Counted from the first letter of the stretch, positions 7,373-15,193 are shown. The stretch is DNA of 40,025 nt from Bacilli bacterium (GCA_017477255.1 JAFUXB010000002.1:246474-286498), one strand, 5' to 3'. Numbers and translations: made by a program. Notes: generated by a model not told the origin, from the sequence alone.

Positions 7373-9146
7373 AATCGCAATATGCTTTAGCTGCAGTTAA
7401 AGCAGTATATTTTTTAACTTCTGCTCTTTCTTCAACTTTTGCCCATTCAGTTGGATCATCTTCTTTAGTAACAGCTGACATATTGATAAATTGAAGATTA
7501 ATTTTTTCACTACCTAAATGGAATGTTTCCCAAGTGAAGTTACCAAATACTGTTTCTAAAGTATTATTGATATAAAGGAATGCATCTTTTTCAGTAGCAA
7601 CTACTTCAAATGTAATTTCTAATCCATTTGTATATTGCCAGCTATGTCTAGTTGATGTTGGGTTTGGATAACCATTATATGCCCATCTTGAGATAAATTT
7701 TCCAGCATTTGCTGCGTCCCATAATAAGAATCTATGATCCATTCCTTCAGTAAATCTAAATTCAATGTGTGGGTTATTTCCAACGTTTGGAACTTCTGTT
7801 GTAGCAGCTTCCATCTTAATTGTTCCTTTTAATGAGAAGTTTTTAGTAAGTGAAGCGCCATAATATTCAACAGTTGGTGAACTTCCGACAGAATCACCGA
7901 TAGTTCTTGTGATGTTTTTAATATCACGAGTTAAATTTCTTCCTTCATCAAGTACTAATCCTGCATCAAGAAGCATCTTTTTATAAATTGAGAGATACAA
8001 TTCATTTTGTGGATGGACTCCATCTTTAAACATTGAAGCTTGAACAATACCGTCTGTATTATAGAATTTGGAAGCACTATCTAATACAGTTAAATAATCT
8101 TTATCTTCTGCAAATTCCATAATTCCATTATTAACTACATCAATATATTCTTTTTGAGCAGAATTTTGTTTTCCAGCTAAAGCATAAGTTCTTGGTTCAA
8201 TTGTAAACCAATAAACTTTAGTTTCAGGAATAACTGTATGGATTTCTTCAAAGTAAGCTTTTAAATTATCAAGTAAAGCTGTATTTGATAATCCATCATC
8301 AAACATATCATTAGTTCCAACGTGTAAAACTAAATTTTTAGGTGCTTGAGGATAAACGATTCTTTCTGAGAATAATCTCCAATCAGTAACAGTTGTTGCA
8401 CTAATTCCATGTTGTAAAACATCTTTCTTAGCAAAATCGTTATAGAATGTGCCCCAGAATTGTTTATCAAAGAATGAATCACCAGCAAAAACAGTTTGTC
8501 CTTTATATTCTGTTTCTTGCCATGCAGTTTCATAAGCACTTACTCTATTTTCATAATCATAATTTGCTGCATAAACTTTAAATTTAGCACTGAAATGTTC
8601 ACTAGTTGCTTGAACTTCTGTTGAACCAACTGAAAGTGGTACAAATAATCCATTTTCATATTTAACAATTGTAGGATCTGCAATTGTATAAGTTAATTCT
8701 TCAGCAAATTCTGGTTTTGAGAACTCTAATTTTGGAGCTCTTCCGTTATATTTTAAATATGTTCTAACATCAGCAATTTTTAATGTTCCGTAATCTTGAG
8801 GAACAGTTACTTTAAATGTAGTTTCAAAGTGCTCACTTTTTGCAGTAACTACAGTTTCAGTTCCAGCAACATCACCAACTACATATTGATTATCTTCGCT
8901 GATATGGATATTTTTTCCTTCAAATGTGTAAGTTAAAGCTTCTTGTTTTTTTGGATTTGAGAATACTGTTTCAATTTCAGCTCTTTTTCCTACTTTAACT
9001 GTAATATCAGCAATAGTTAAAGTTCCAAAGTCTTCAACTTGTTGTTGATTATTTTCTTGGTTATTGTTTGAATTTGATTTACATGCACCTAAACCTAAGC
9101 ATGCAAAAACACTTAAACCAAGGATAAATATTTTTTTCATTTTCAT
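7365..9146 (-). CDS. SGNH/GDSL-hydrolase lipoprotein (long paralogue)
   Basis: A lipoprotein of 593 residues with lipidated Cys22 (LGLGAC). Two Ig-like repeats follow (about 39-116 and 119-193); each starts with YG/FG-T-L-x-IAD and ends with SEHF-x3-FKV. The SGNH hydrolase domain has FAGDSFF (Ser224), LQHGIS, HVGTNDM (Asn279) and KDGVHPQN (Asp375, His378). A beta-rich domain from about 400 (FEVVATEKDAFLYINN) resembles the end of the 3829-6294 protein (FDIVATNLDNKAFVY) and may bind sugars. It is the first gene of a two-gene operon with a GAGAGG SD. Deacylation of an extracellular polysaccharide is the probable role. A second ATG two codons in is also possible. Confidence 0.85.
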   Translation of the reverse strand: MKMKKIFILGLSVFACLGLGACKSNSNNNQENNQQQVEDFGTLTIADITVKVGKRAEIETVFSNPKKQEALTYTFEGKNIHISEDNQYVVGDVAGTETVVTAKSEHFETTFKVTVPQDYGTLKIADVRTYLKYNGRAPKLEFSKPEFAEELTYTIADPTIVKYENGLFVPLSVGSTEVQATSEHFSAKFKVYAANYDYENRVSAYETAWQETEYKGQTVFAGDSFFDKQFWGTFYNDFAKKDVLQHGISATTVTDWRLFSERIVYPQAPKNLVLHVGTNDMFDDGLSNTALLDNLKAYFEEIHTVIPETKVYWFTIEPRTYALAGKQNSAQKEYIDVVNNGIMEFAEDKDYLTVLDSASKFYNTDGIVQASMFKDGVHPQNELYLSIYKKMLLDAGLVLDEGRNLTRDIKNITRTIGDSVGSSPTVEYYGASLTKNFSLKGTIKMEAATTEVPNVGNNPHIEFRFTEGMDHRFLLWDAANAGKFISRWAYNGYPNPTSTRHSWQYTNGLEITFEVVATEKDAFLYINNTLETVFGNFTWETFHLGSEKINLQFINMSAVTKEDDPTEWAKVEERAEVKKYTALTAAKAYCDYE

Positions 9147-9197
9147 ACAATTTACCTCTCTTTATTTTTTATTATAGAACATAGATTTTCAAATTAA

Positions 9198-9252
9198 AGA
9201 ATAAAAATTACTTTAAAATTAAAATTCATTAAAAATTAATGCCGATTAATCG
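9198..9252 (-). promoter_or_regulatory. Probable operator of the SGNH lipoprotein operon
   Basis: CATTAA-AAA-TTAATG (9227-9241) is a variant of the palindrome found before the other lipoprotein genes, with one more spacer base. A second palindrome, CGATTAATCG, follows at 9243-9252. TATTCT (9198-9203) is a weak -10 candidate. This is the weakest of the four sites. Confidence 0.45.
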
Positions 9253-9312
9253 CATGTTTTCTTCTATATATAAAGGAAAAATATTTAAAGTTATTTTTAT
9301 ATAAAATTATAG

Positions 9313-10503
9313 TTAATAAGTTCCAAATGATTTTGAAAGATCATCTAAAACTTCATTATTTGATTTTTTATCTTTAGAAGAGAGTCTATGTAAAATTAAT
9401 TGCTTTGTATAATAAACTTCATTTAAAGGAAGAGTTACTTTTTCTCCACCTTTCCAACCAGAAAGTTCCATTGCATTCATTAATTCAACCTGTTTAATTC
9501 CTTCTTTTCCATCAACATACAATTTTTCGTTTCCTAAGATTGCTTCAGTGAAATTACGAATAATTTCTTTATGTTGAGGGTTAGTTCCATCAGTTTCAAC
9601 AATTTGTTTATTAATTTTTAGTTTAGGAAAGGCTTCATCTGTTACTTTTGAATATTCAAGTGAATCTTGTTCATTTTCAAATAAATATATTTTTGAATCT
9701 AAATTAGAATCAATTAATATTTTTCCTTTTGTTCCACTAATTTCTAAACGGTTTGTTCCAGGGAATTCACCAGTAGAAGTAACAAAAACTCCAGTAACTC
9801 CATCTTCGAATTCAATTATTGATGTTGATTCATCTTCAACTTCAATATTGTGGAATTTTCCGTATTCATTAAAAGATCTAACACTTTTTACATTTTTATT
9901 AACAATCCAAAGTAATAAATCAAGTTGATGTGGACATTGATTAATTAAAACTCCACCACCTTCTTTATCCCAAGTAGCTCTCCAATCTCCACTTTTATAA
10001 TATTTTTCTGTTCTAAACCAATCTGTAATAATCCAAGTAACTCTTTGAAGTTTTCCAAGTTTTCCTTCTTCAACTAATTCTTTTGCCTTTTTATATAAGG
10101 AATTAGTTCTTTGATTAAACATCATTGTAAATAAACAATTATGTTTTAAAGATTCTTCATTCATTTTTCTAACTTCTAAACTTGTAACTCCAGCAGGTTT
10201 ATCACATAAAACATGAATATTTCTTTTAAGTGCTTCAATTGCTATTTCTGGATGAAAATAATGAGGTGTTTCAATTAATATTGCATCTACTAAATTTGAG
10301 TCTAATAAATCAATATAATTTTCAAAATATTTTATCTCATCATTATTTAAAATTTCTGAAATTCGTTTGAGTTTTGCAGGGTTATTGTCACAAACTGCAG
10401 TGATTTTTGCATTTTTAACAACCCCATTATTAATAATATCTTTTGTGTAATATGTGCCTTGGTTTCCAGCTCCAATTAATCCATATCTAACTACTTTACT
10501 CAT
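9313..10503 (-). CDS. Gfo/Idh/MocA-family sugar oxidoreductase
   Basis: A protein of 396 residues. The N-terminal Rossmann fold has YGLIGAGNQG (NAD(P) binding), an acidic residue after the second strand (AVCDNNPAKL), and CDKPAGV, the lysine motif of the family. The second half is the usual beta-sheet substrate domain, with GGGVLINQCPHQLDLLLWI carrying the conserved His/Asp of the active site. Members oxidise or reduce a hydroxyl of sugars, inositols or sugar acids. It overlaps the isomerase gene by 4 bp and has an SD (GGAGG) inside that gene, so they form an operon. The substrate cannot be read from the sequence; the isomerase neighbours suggest an inositol-like or sugar catabolic pathway. 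Confidence 0.9.
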   Translation of the reverse strand: MSKVVRYGLIGAGNQGTYYTKDIINNGVVKNAKITAVCDNNPAKLKRISEILNNDEIKYFENYIDLLDSNLVDAILIETPHYFHPEIAIEALKRNIHVLCDKPAGVTSLEVRKMNEESLKHNCLFTMMFNQRTNSLYKKAKELVEEGKLGKLQRVTWIITDWFRTEKYYKSGDWRATWDKEGGGVLINQCPHQLDLLLWIVNKNVKSVRSFNEYGKFHNIEVEDESTSIIEFEDGVTGVFVTSTGEFPGTNRLEISGTKGKILIDSNLDSKIYLFENEQDSLEYSKVTDEAFPKLKINKQIVETDGTNPQHKEIIRNFTEAILGNEKLYVDGKEGIKQVELMNAMELSGWKGGEKVTLPLNEVYYTKQLILHRLSSKDKKSNNEVLDDLSKSFGTY

Positions 10504-11348
10504 TTTGTAAAACCTCCATTTGTTTCTTTAAAGTTAAGCTCTAAAAGTAACTTTTTTAAATGTGCACAAGCTTCTTTAAAAGCGGTTTCATTATCTTTAT
10601 ATACATACTTATTTTTAAGTTCAGAATTATCAATTTTGAAATAAGCATCAAAAATTTTTAGGTGTGGTTCTAAAGTTAAAGTTGTATCAAAATCAATCAA
10701 AGATAACATCTTTTTGATATTTGCATCACCTAAACCACTTGGTACAACTTCTCCAGATTTTAAGCAATCTTTAATATGAAAATATGATGTAAATGATAAA
10801 CATTTTCCAATTGCTTCATCAATATTTTGACCAACTTGAATATAATTTGCTGGATCAAAAATAAACTTTAAACCTGGTACATTTTCTTTAATTTTTAATA
10901 CTCTAGAAACATTATCCCCATAAACATCTTTTTCGTTTTCATGACACAAAGTAATACCAAATTTATAAGCTTCTTCAACTAATAAATTAAGATATTTAAA
11001 AACTTTTTCTTCATCATTAAATGCTTCAAAAAAGCTAAACATTCTTACTCTTTTACATTCAAAAATATTGCAAATTTCAAAAAAAGAGTGGACTTTTGCA
11101 AGGTATTTGTCAAAATCAGTACTAATTTTAACTTTTCCAATTGGTGATCCAATAGACCAAACTTTAATGCCATTTTCTTTTAAAATTTTAGAATATTTAA
11201 GTGCTTCTTCTTTAGTAAAATCAAAAACATTTTTCCCATAAATACTTCTAAGTTCAAGCATAAAAATATTATTTTCTTTTAATATTCTTATTTGTTCAAA
11301 TAAGTCACTACTAGCTTCATCAGCAAATGCACATAATCTAAGTTCCAT
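10500..11348 (-). CDS. Xylose-isomerase-like TIM-barrel sugar isomerase/epimerase
   Basis: A protein of 282 residues of the AP-endonuclease-2/xylose-isomerase TIM-barrel family. Candidate metal ligands are Glu in LCHENEKD, Asp in FIFDPANY, His in YFHIKDC and Glu in TLEPHL, each at the end of a strand as in the family. Such enzymes move a carbonyl or invert a stereocentre in a sugar and often work with Gfo/Idh/MocA oxidoreductases, as here (4-bp overlap). The SD is AAGGAGG. It starts 87 bp after the transporter gene on the same strand and may be co-transcribed with it. A copy of the dispersed repeat lies in its coding sequence at residues about 81-90 (LAKVHSFFE). Confidence 0.85.
   Translation of the reverse strand: MELRLCAFADEASSDLFEQIRILKENNIFMLELRSIYGKNVFDFTKEEALKYSKILKENGIKVWSIGSPIGKVKISTDFDKYLAKVHSFFEICNIFECKRVRMFSFFEAFNDEEKVFKYLNLLVEEAYKFGITLCHENEKDVYGDNVSRVLKIKENVPGLKFIFDPANYIQVGQNIDEAIGKCLSFTSYFHIKDCLKSGEVVPSGLGDANIKKMLSLIDFDTTLTLEPHLKIFDAYFKIDNSELKNKYVYKDNETAFKEACAHLKKLLLELNFKETNGGFTK
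11081..11107 (-). repeat. Dispersed 27-bp repeat, in coding sequence of isomerase
   Basis: On the coding strand it reads TACCTTGCAAAAGTCCACTC and then a T run, and encodes LAKVHSFFE. GTC and CAC are unusual codons for this genome, which prefers GTT and CAT. It shares 14 consecutive bases (TGCAAAAGTCCACT) with the copy in the cysteine desulfurase gene. Confidence 0.5.
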
Positions 11349-11435
11349 ATTGCCTCCTTTATTAAAAACACAATATCACACTCTATTTTTAAACCTTAAA
11401 AATATTTAAAAAATTTAATGTTTTTAACAAAATAA

Positions 11436-12689
11436 TTATTTGCTTACCTTAAGTAAATATGTTTCACTCCATTTCTTATATATTAAGAATATACATGAAA
11501 CACCAATTATTGCACAAGCTATCCAAATATAAATTCCAATATCCCAACCATATTTAGTTGTAATTAAAGCAAATCCATATCCAGAAAGTGCGCTTCCACC
11601 GTAAACTGTAGCATTTAGTACTCCTGCTACTGTTGAAATTTTTCCTGTATCTTTAAAATATAAAGGCATAAATGAAGAAAATACGTGGTTAGTTCCAGCT
11701 ATTGATCCATATGCAAGTGATAATAAAATAATAACAATTATTGCATTATTAAATTTATTAAATATAGATAATAAAACTAAGAACCCTAAAGTCATAAATA
11801 ATGTAATTATTGCAAGTTTTAAAGGATGTTTAACTTTAGTTTTATATAAAATTGTCATTGTTTGAACTGCTAAAAAGCTTAATAATGGAAGTATCATTGA
11901 AGCCATAATTGCAGTTGATGAATCTAAAGAAAAACTTGTACTAATATAAGTTGGAGTCCAACTTTCAATTCCATCTCTTAAAGCACCTTGCATAACAACT
12001 GAAATTAACATAAAAATAAAGATAATACTAAAAAATAAGTGGGGTTTTGCAAGGTTTTCAGTATTTACTACTAATTTTTCTTCATTATTTTTATCTCTTT
12101 TTAAAGGTAATTCATATTCAAATTTTAATGTATAAAATAACCATAAAACACTAACAAAAACACCAAAAGCAAAAGAGAAAATAAATAAATATTTATAACC
12201 TACATACTTACAAAATAAAGCACTAATTACACATAAAATACATTGTCCTAAATAACCACTACTTGTTACTACTCCAATACCTGAATTATAGTTATTATCT
12301 TCTAAATAATAAGCTACAAATCTAACCATTGGAGGCCAAATAAAAGCTTGAGCTACTCCATTTAATATCCACAAAGCAAAAATAATATATGTGTTAGTTG
12401 TAAAATAAATTCCTAAATTTAAAAATGAACTTACAAGTAAAGCAATAAATATTAAATATTTAGGATTTGTTTTATCAGATATGATCCCACTAAATATCTG
12501 CATTACTCCATATGATATAAATAAGCCAGTAAATGCTAATCCTAAATCATTTTTAGTTAAATTTGTTGTTTCTATAATGTTTGCACTCGTTATAGCTAAA
12601 CTTTTTCTTGTAAAGTATGCTGTAAAGTATACGAAGCCGCAAATTAATACAAGCAATATTACTGAACTTTTTTTAGTAATTTTAATCAT
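11436..12689 (-). CDS. OPA-type MFS transporter (organophosphate/sugar phosphate)
   Basis: A protein of 417 residues with about 12 membrane segments. FTAYFTRKSLAI in the first segment and LGLAFTGLFISYGVMQIFSG followed by SDKTNPKYLI are typical of the GlpT/UhpT (OPA) branch of the major facilitator superfamily, which exchanges organophosphates for phosphate; the Arg of FTRK matches a phosphate-binding arginine of the family. The substrate is probably a phosphorylated sugar or related acid, judged from the isomerase and oxidoreductase genes that follow. No SD precedes the ATG; a TATAAT lies ten bases upstream, so the 5' leader would be only a few bases. It is divergent from the second isomerase. 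A repeat copy encodes ENLAKPHLFF in the central loop. Confidence 0.82.
   Translation of the reverse strand: MIKITKKSSVILLVLICGFVYFTAYFTRKSLAITSANIIETTNLTKNDLGLAFTGLFISYGVMQIFSGIISDKTNPKYLIFIALLVSSFLNLGIYFTTNTYIIFALWILNGVAQAFIWPPMVRFVAYYLEDNNYNSGIGVVTSSGYLGQCILCVISALFCKYVGYKYLFIFSFAFGVFVSVLWLFYTLKFEYELPLKRDKNNEEKLVVNTENLAKPHLFFSIIFIFMLISVVMQGALRDGIESWTPTYISTSFSLDSSTAIMASMILPLLSFLAVQTMTILYKTKVKHPLKLAIITLFMTLGFLVLLSIFNKFNNAIIVIILLSLAYGSIAGTNHVFSSFMPLYFKDTGKISTVAGVLNATVYGGSALSGYGFALITTKYGWDIGIYIWIACAIIGVSCIFLIYKKWSETYLLKVSK
12031..12058 (-). repeat. Dispersed 27-bp repeat, in coding sequence of transporter
   Basis: The coding strand reads AAAACCTTGCAAAACCCCAC followed by TTATTTTT, encoding ENLAKPHLFF in the cytoplasmic loop between the two transporter halves. 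It contains the rare codons CCC and CAC. Close match to the consensus. Confidence 0.6.
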
Positions 12690-12749
12690 AACATTTAATA
12701 TTATAGTTTGTTTTTGATATAATTAAAAATACTTTAGGAGATAAATATT
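12690..12749. promoter_or_regulatory. Overlapping divergent promoters, transporter and isomerase
   Basis: For the plus-strand isomerase: TTAATA (12695-12700), 17 bp spacer, TATAAT (12718-12723), then SD AGGAG ending at 12740. For the minus-strand transporter: TATAAT at 12700-12705. The two -10 elements are only 12 bp apart, so the promoters overlap and would compete or be controlled together. Confidence 0.6.
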
Positions 12750-13619
12750 ATGTTAGTTTCATGTCATACTAATCCTTTTAAAAAATTAAAAGACATACAC
12801 AAAATACTTGATATTATTAAAGCTGCTGGATTTGATGCTTATGATTATTCAATGTTTAATATGGGCGATGAATTCAACAAAACTATTAACTTTGCTTTTG
12901 TTGATGATTACAAAGAAAAAGCTATTGAATTAAGAAAATATGCTGATTCAATTGGTTTAAAATGTAATCAAGCACATTCAATTTTTCCTAGCTTCTTCTT
13001 AAATAATGAAGAGTTAACTAAAGAGAAAGTTGCACAAACTATTAAAACAATGGAAATTGCTTCAATTTTAGGTGCAAAAATTATTGTTGTTCACCCAGAA
13101 AATAATGCAACTCCAGAACAAAATTTAAAATTTTATAAACTCTTAGAACCATATTGTGAAAAATTTAATATTAGAATTGGTGTAGAAAATATGTGGAACT
13201 GGAAACAAGGCGAACCAAGATGTTGCGAAGCTGCTTGTTCTTATCCAGAAAACTTTTTAAAACATATGGAACTTTTAAATTCACCATGGTTTGTTGCTTG
13301 TGTTGATTTAGGTCATGCTGAAATGATGCCAGGTACTAATGCTCCTGCAATCATTAAAACTCTTGGAAGTTATGTACAAGCTTTACATGTTCATGATAAT
13401 GATTGTGTTCATGATGATCACATGATTCCTTATTCAAGCAAAATTCCTTTTGATCCAATTATTAAATCATTAAAAGAAATTAATTATAAAGGTGATGTTA
13501 CATTAGAAGTTGATAACTTTGTTAGATTCTTCCCAACTGATGAAGAACATTACTTAATAGCAGCAAAAATTTTATATGAAGTTGCTAATAAAATTAGAAA
13601 CGAAATTTTAGAAAAATAA
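12750..13619 (+). CDS. TIM-barrel sugar isomerase/epimerase (second copy)
   Basis: A protein of 289 residues, also of the xylose-isomerase-like TIM-barrel family but only distantly similar to the minus-strand one. Likely metal-site residues are Glu in IGVENMW, Asp in CVDLGHAE, His in LHVHDND and Glu in TLEVDNF. HPENNATP and HVHDNDCVHDDH are typical of the family. It probably epimerises or isomerises a keto-sugar. SD AGGAG, 9 nt before the ATG. It is divergent from the transporter gene and ends at its own terminator, so it is monocistronic. The substrate is unknown. Confidence 0.85.
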   Translation: MLVSCHTNPFKKLKDIHKILDIIKAAGFDAYDYSMFNMGDEFNKTINFAFVDDYKEKAIELRKYADSIGLKCNQAHSIFPSFFLNNEELTKEKVAQTIKTMEIASILGAKIIVVHPENNATPEQNLKFYKLLEPYCEKFNIRIGVENMWNWKQGEPRCCEAACSYPENFLKHMELLNSPWFVACVDLGHAEMMPGTNAPAIIKTLGSYVQALHVHDNDCVHDDHMIPYSSKIPFDPIIKSLKEINYKGDVTLEVDNFVRFFPTDEEHYLIAAKILYEVANKIRNEILEK

Positions 13620-13638
13620 TTGAGTTTTACGAGGTTTT
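13612..13638 (-). repeat. Dispersed 27-bp repeat, over a stop codon
   Basis: On the minus strand it reads AAAACCTCGTAAAACTCAAT and TATTTTT. It covers the TAA stop (13617-13619) of the plus-strand isomerase gene, so the repeat supplies the end of that gene. Confidence 0.5.
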
Positions 13639-13669
13639 AACTTAAATTCGTTAAAAAAATTTAAAAAAT

Positions 13670-13708
13670 ATTCACTTTATTCAGTAATGAATTAAAGTGA
13701 ATTTTTTT
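13670..13708 (+). terminator. Terminator of the plus-strand isomerase gene
   Basis: ATTCACTTTA (13670-13679) pairs perfectly with TAAAGTGAAT (13693-13702) around a 13-nt loop, followed by a run of T. Confidence 0.8.
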
Positions 13709-13729
13709 ATTTAATTTACCTAATAAAAT

Positions 13730-13759
13730 TTGTTAGAAATTATTTTTATTTAATATATA
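13730..13759 (+). promoter_or_regulatory. Promoter of the antitoxin-like gene
   Basis: TTGTTA (13730-13735), an 18-bp spacer and TATATA (13754-13759). A start about 7 bp downstream would leave a leader of about 20 nt that includes the SD GAGG at 13774-13777. Confidence 0.45.
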
Positions 13760-13785
13760 GTAGGTTTCAAATCGAGGAACAAATT

Positions 13786-14007
13786 ATAACAATTACGATT
13801 ACTGAATTAAGAACTCATCTAAGCAAATATTTAGATCTCGTTAAAAAAGAAGATATCATTGTTATTAAAAAAGGAATAATTGTTGCTCTACTTTCATGCC
13901 CATATTCAAATAAGATTAAAGCTTTAAGAAGTTTAATTGGTATAGCCAAGAACGGCAATAATATAACATTAAAAGAAATTAAAGAAGAAAGAATTTGCAA
14001 ATTATAA
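13786..14007 (+). CDS. Orphan Phd/YefM-like antitoxin, non-ATG start
   Basis: A reading frame of 73 codons encodes ITITELRTHLSKYLDLVKK and DIIVIKKGIIVALL, which matches the N-terminal DNA-binding region of Phd/YefM antitoxins (strand, then helix with LR-x2-LSKYL, then I-x-I-x-K-x-G). The C-terminus (ALRSLIGIAKNGNNITLKEI, ending ICKL) resembles the toxin-binding tail of such proteins. There is no ATG, GTG or TTG at the N-terminus. A Shine-Dalgarno site (GAGG, 13774-13777) lies 8 nt before ATA 13786, with ATT at 13783 just before it. Either it starts at ATA/ATT, as infC seems to do in this window, or the start codon has mutated and the gene is dying. No toxin gene follows; the next feature is a terminator. 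Confidence 0.65.
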   Translation: MTITITELRTHLSKYLDLVKKEDIIVIKKGIIVALLSCPYSNKIKALRSLIGIAKNGNNITLKEIKEERICKL

Positions 14008-14042
14008 AATAACAACTATTTCTATTTCAAATAAGCAAAAAT

Positions 14043-14064
14043 AAAAGGCACAATCGTGCCTTTT
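14043..14064. terminator. Bidirectional terminator, antitoxin and CDF transporter
   Basis: AAAAGGCAC (14043-14051) pairs perfectly with GTGCCTTTT (14056-14064), flanked by A and T runs, so it can work in both directions between the converging genes. Confidence 0.85.
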
Positions 14065-14083
14065 TGTTATAGCTTTTAATTTA

Positions 14084-15187
14084 TTAATCTGAAAAATTAG
14101 TGTCTAAAACTGGATAAATATTAAAATCACTAAATTTTTCATTCATTGCATTTAAGATATTATTAAATACTTCTTCAGGATTTTTTTCATCAAAACTAAT
14201 AATTAAATCATAAGTAATCATCTTAAGTTTTTCATCGACATAAAATCCATGGCATTGAATAATTGTTGGATATTTTTTAATTTCATTAAATAAAAAATCT
14301 TTAATTTCTTTAGATAATTCACTTGAATCATTACTAGCATAAATTCCAACAGTAATAATAATTCCAAACTTAGTATAAACAGCTCCTTGAATATTTCTTT
14401 CTAAAAATTGAATATCTCTAGCTGTTAATTTGTCATCAATTTCAATATGAACTGATGCTATTTTTTTATTAACACCGTAATTATTAACAATTAAATCAAA
14501 TACTCCTTTAACTTCTGGGAAACTTAAAATTAATTCTTTTAGTGATTTAATTAATTCTTCATCAGCTCTTTCTCCAATAATTTCGGATAAAGATTCACTA
14601 ATAGCTTCAATTCCACTTTTAATAATAAATAAACCAATAACAATACCTAAATAACCTTCAATATTGAATCCTGCAAATCTAGAAATAATAGCTGCAATTA
14701 ATGTTGATAAAGATAAAATTGCATCAAATAAAGCATCTTTTCCTGAATTCTTCAATAAATCTGATTCATATTTCTTTGATCTAACAATAAATAAAATTCC
14801 TAAAAATACTTTTACTGCAATAGCAACACTAATAATAATTAAAGATATATTTGTATAGCTTGGTGAACTTCCTTCAATTAATGATTTAATTGATTCAACA
14901 ATTGCTGTAACACCAGCAATTAAAATAATAACTGCAATAATAGTTGATGTAATATATTCAACTCTACCATGACCAAATGGATGCTTTTTATCAGGTTTTT
15001 TATTAGATAATGCAGTTCCTACTATAGTAATTGTTGAACTTAGTGCATCTGTTAAGTTGTTAATTGCATCAGTAATAATTGAAATAGATGATGAAACAAT
15101 ACCAACAAATGCTTTGAAAGCAACTAAGAATAAGTTACCTAATATTCCTATAATTGATGTTTTTATAATACCTTTACTTCTATCCAT
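14084..15187 (-). CDS. Cation diffusion facilitator (CDF) family metal efflux protein
   Basis: A protein of 367 residues with six membrane segments in the first 200 and a cytoplasmic tail. Membrane metal-site residues are Asn43-x3-Asp47 in segment 2 (TDAINNLTDALSS) and Asp151-x3-Asp155 in segment 5 (KDALFDAILS). The HPFGHGR loop after segment 2 is a family hallmark. A site without His resembles manganese-type CDF members more than the His/Asp zinc type; this is an inference. The tail is long: after the usual ferredoxin-like domain (VHIEIDDKLT) there are about 70 more residues that may be a second such domain. It should export a divalent metal in exchange for protons. No SD; a TATGAT lies six bases before the ATG. 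Confidence 0.9.
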   Translation of the reverse strand: MDRSKGIIKTSIIGILGNLFLVAFKAFVGIVSSSISIITDAINNLTDALSSTITIVGTALSNKKPDKKHPFGHGRVEYITSTIIAVIILIAGVTAIVESIKSLIEGSSPSYTNISLIIISVAIAVKVFLGILFIVRSKKYESDLLKNSGKDALFDAILSLSTLIAAIISRFAGFNIEGYLGIVIGLFIIKSGIEAISESLSEIIGERADEELIKSLKELILSFPEVKGVFDLIVNNYGVNKKIASVHIEIDDKLTARDIQFLERNIQGAVYTKFGIIITVGIYASNDSSELSKEIKDFLFNEIKKYPTIIQCHGFYVDEKLKMITYDLIISFDEKNPEEVFNNILNAMNEKFSDFNIYPVLDTNFSD

Positions 15188-15193
15188 GAATTT

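Noticed and set aside
10373-10396. Further copy of the dispersed repeat in the oxidoreductase gene (AACCCTGCAAAACTCAA)
   Set aside because: Similarity is limited, and the encoded NPAKLKRISE is a normal sequence for the family, so it was not counted.
13815-14015. Minus-strand open frame of 66 codons
   Set aside because: It is the antisense of the antitoxin-like frame, lacks an SD, and its protein resembles nothing; the plus-strand frame has family motifs.
14008-14042. Toxin gene paired with the antitoxin
   Set aside because: Only 35 bp remain before the terminator; no frame of useful length exists on either strand.
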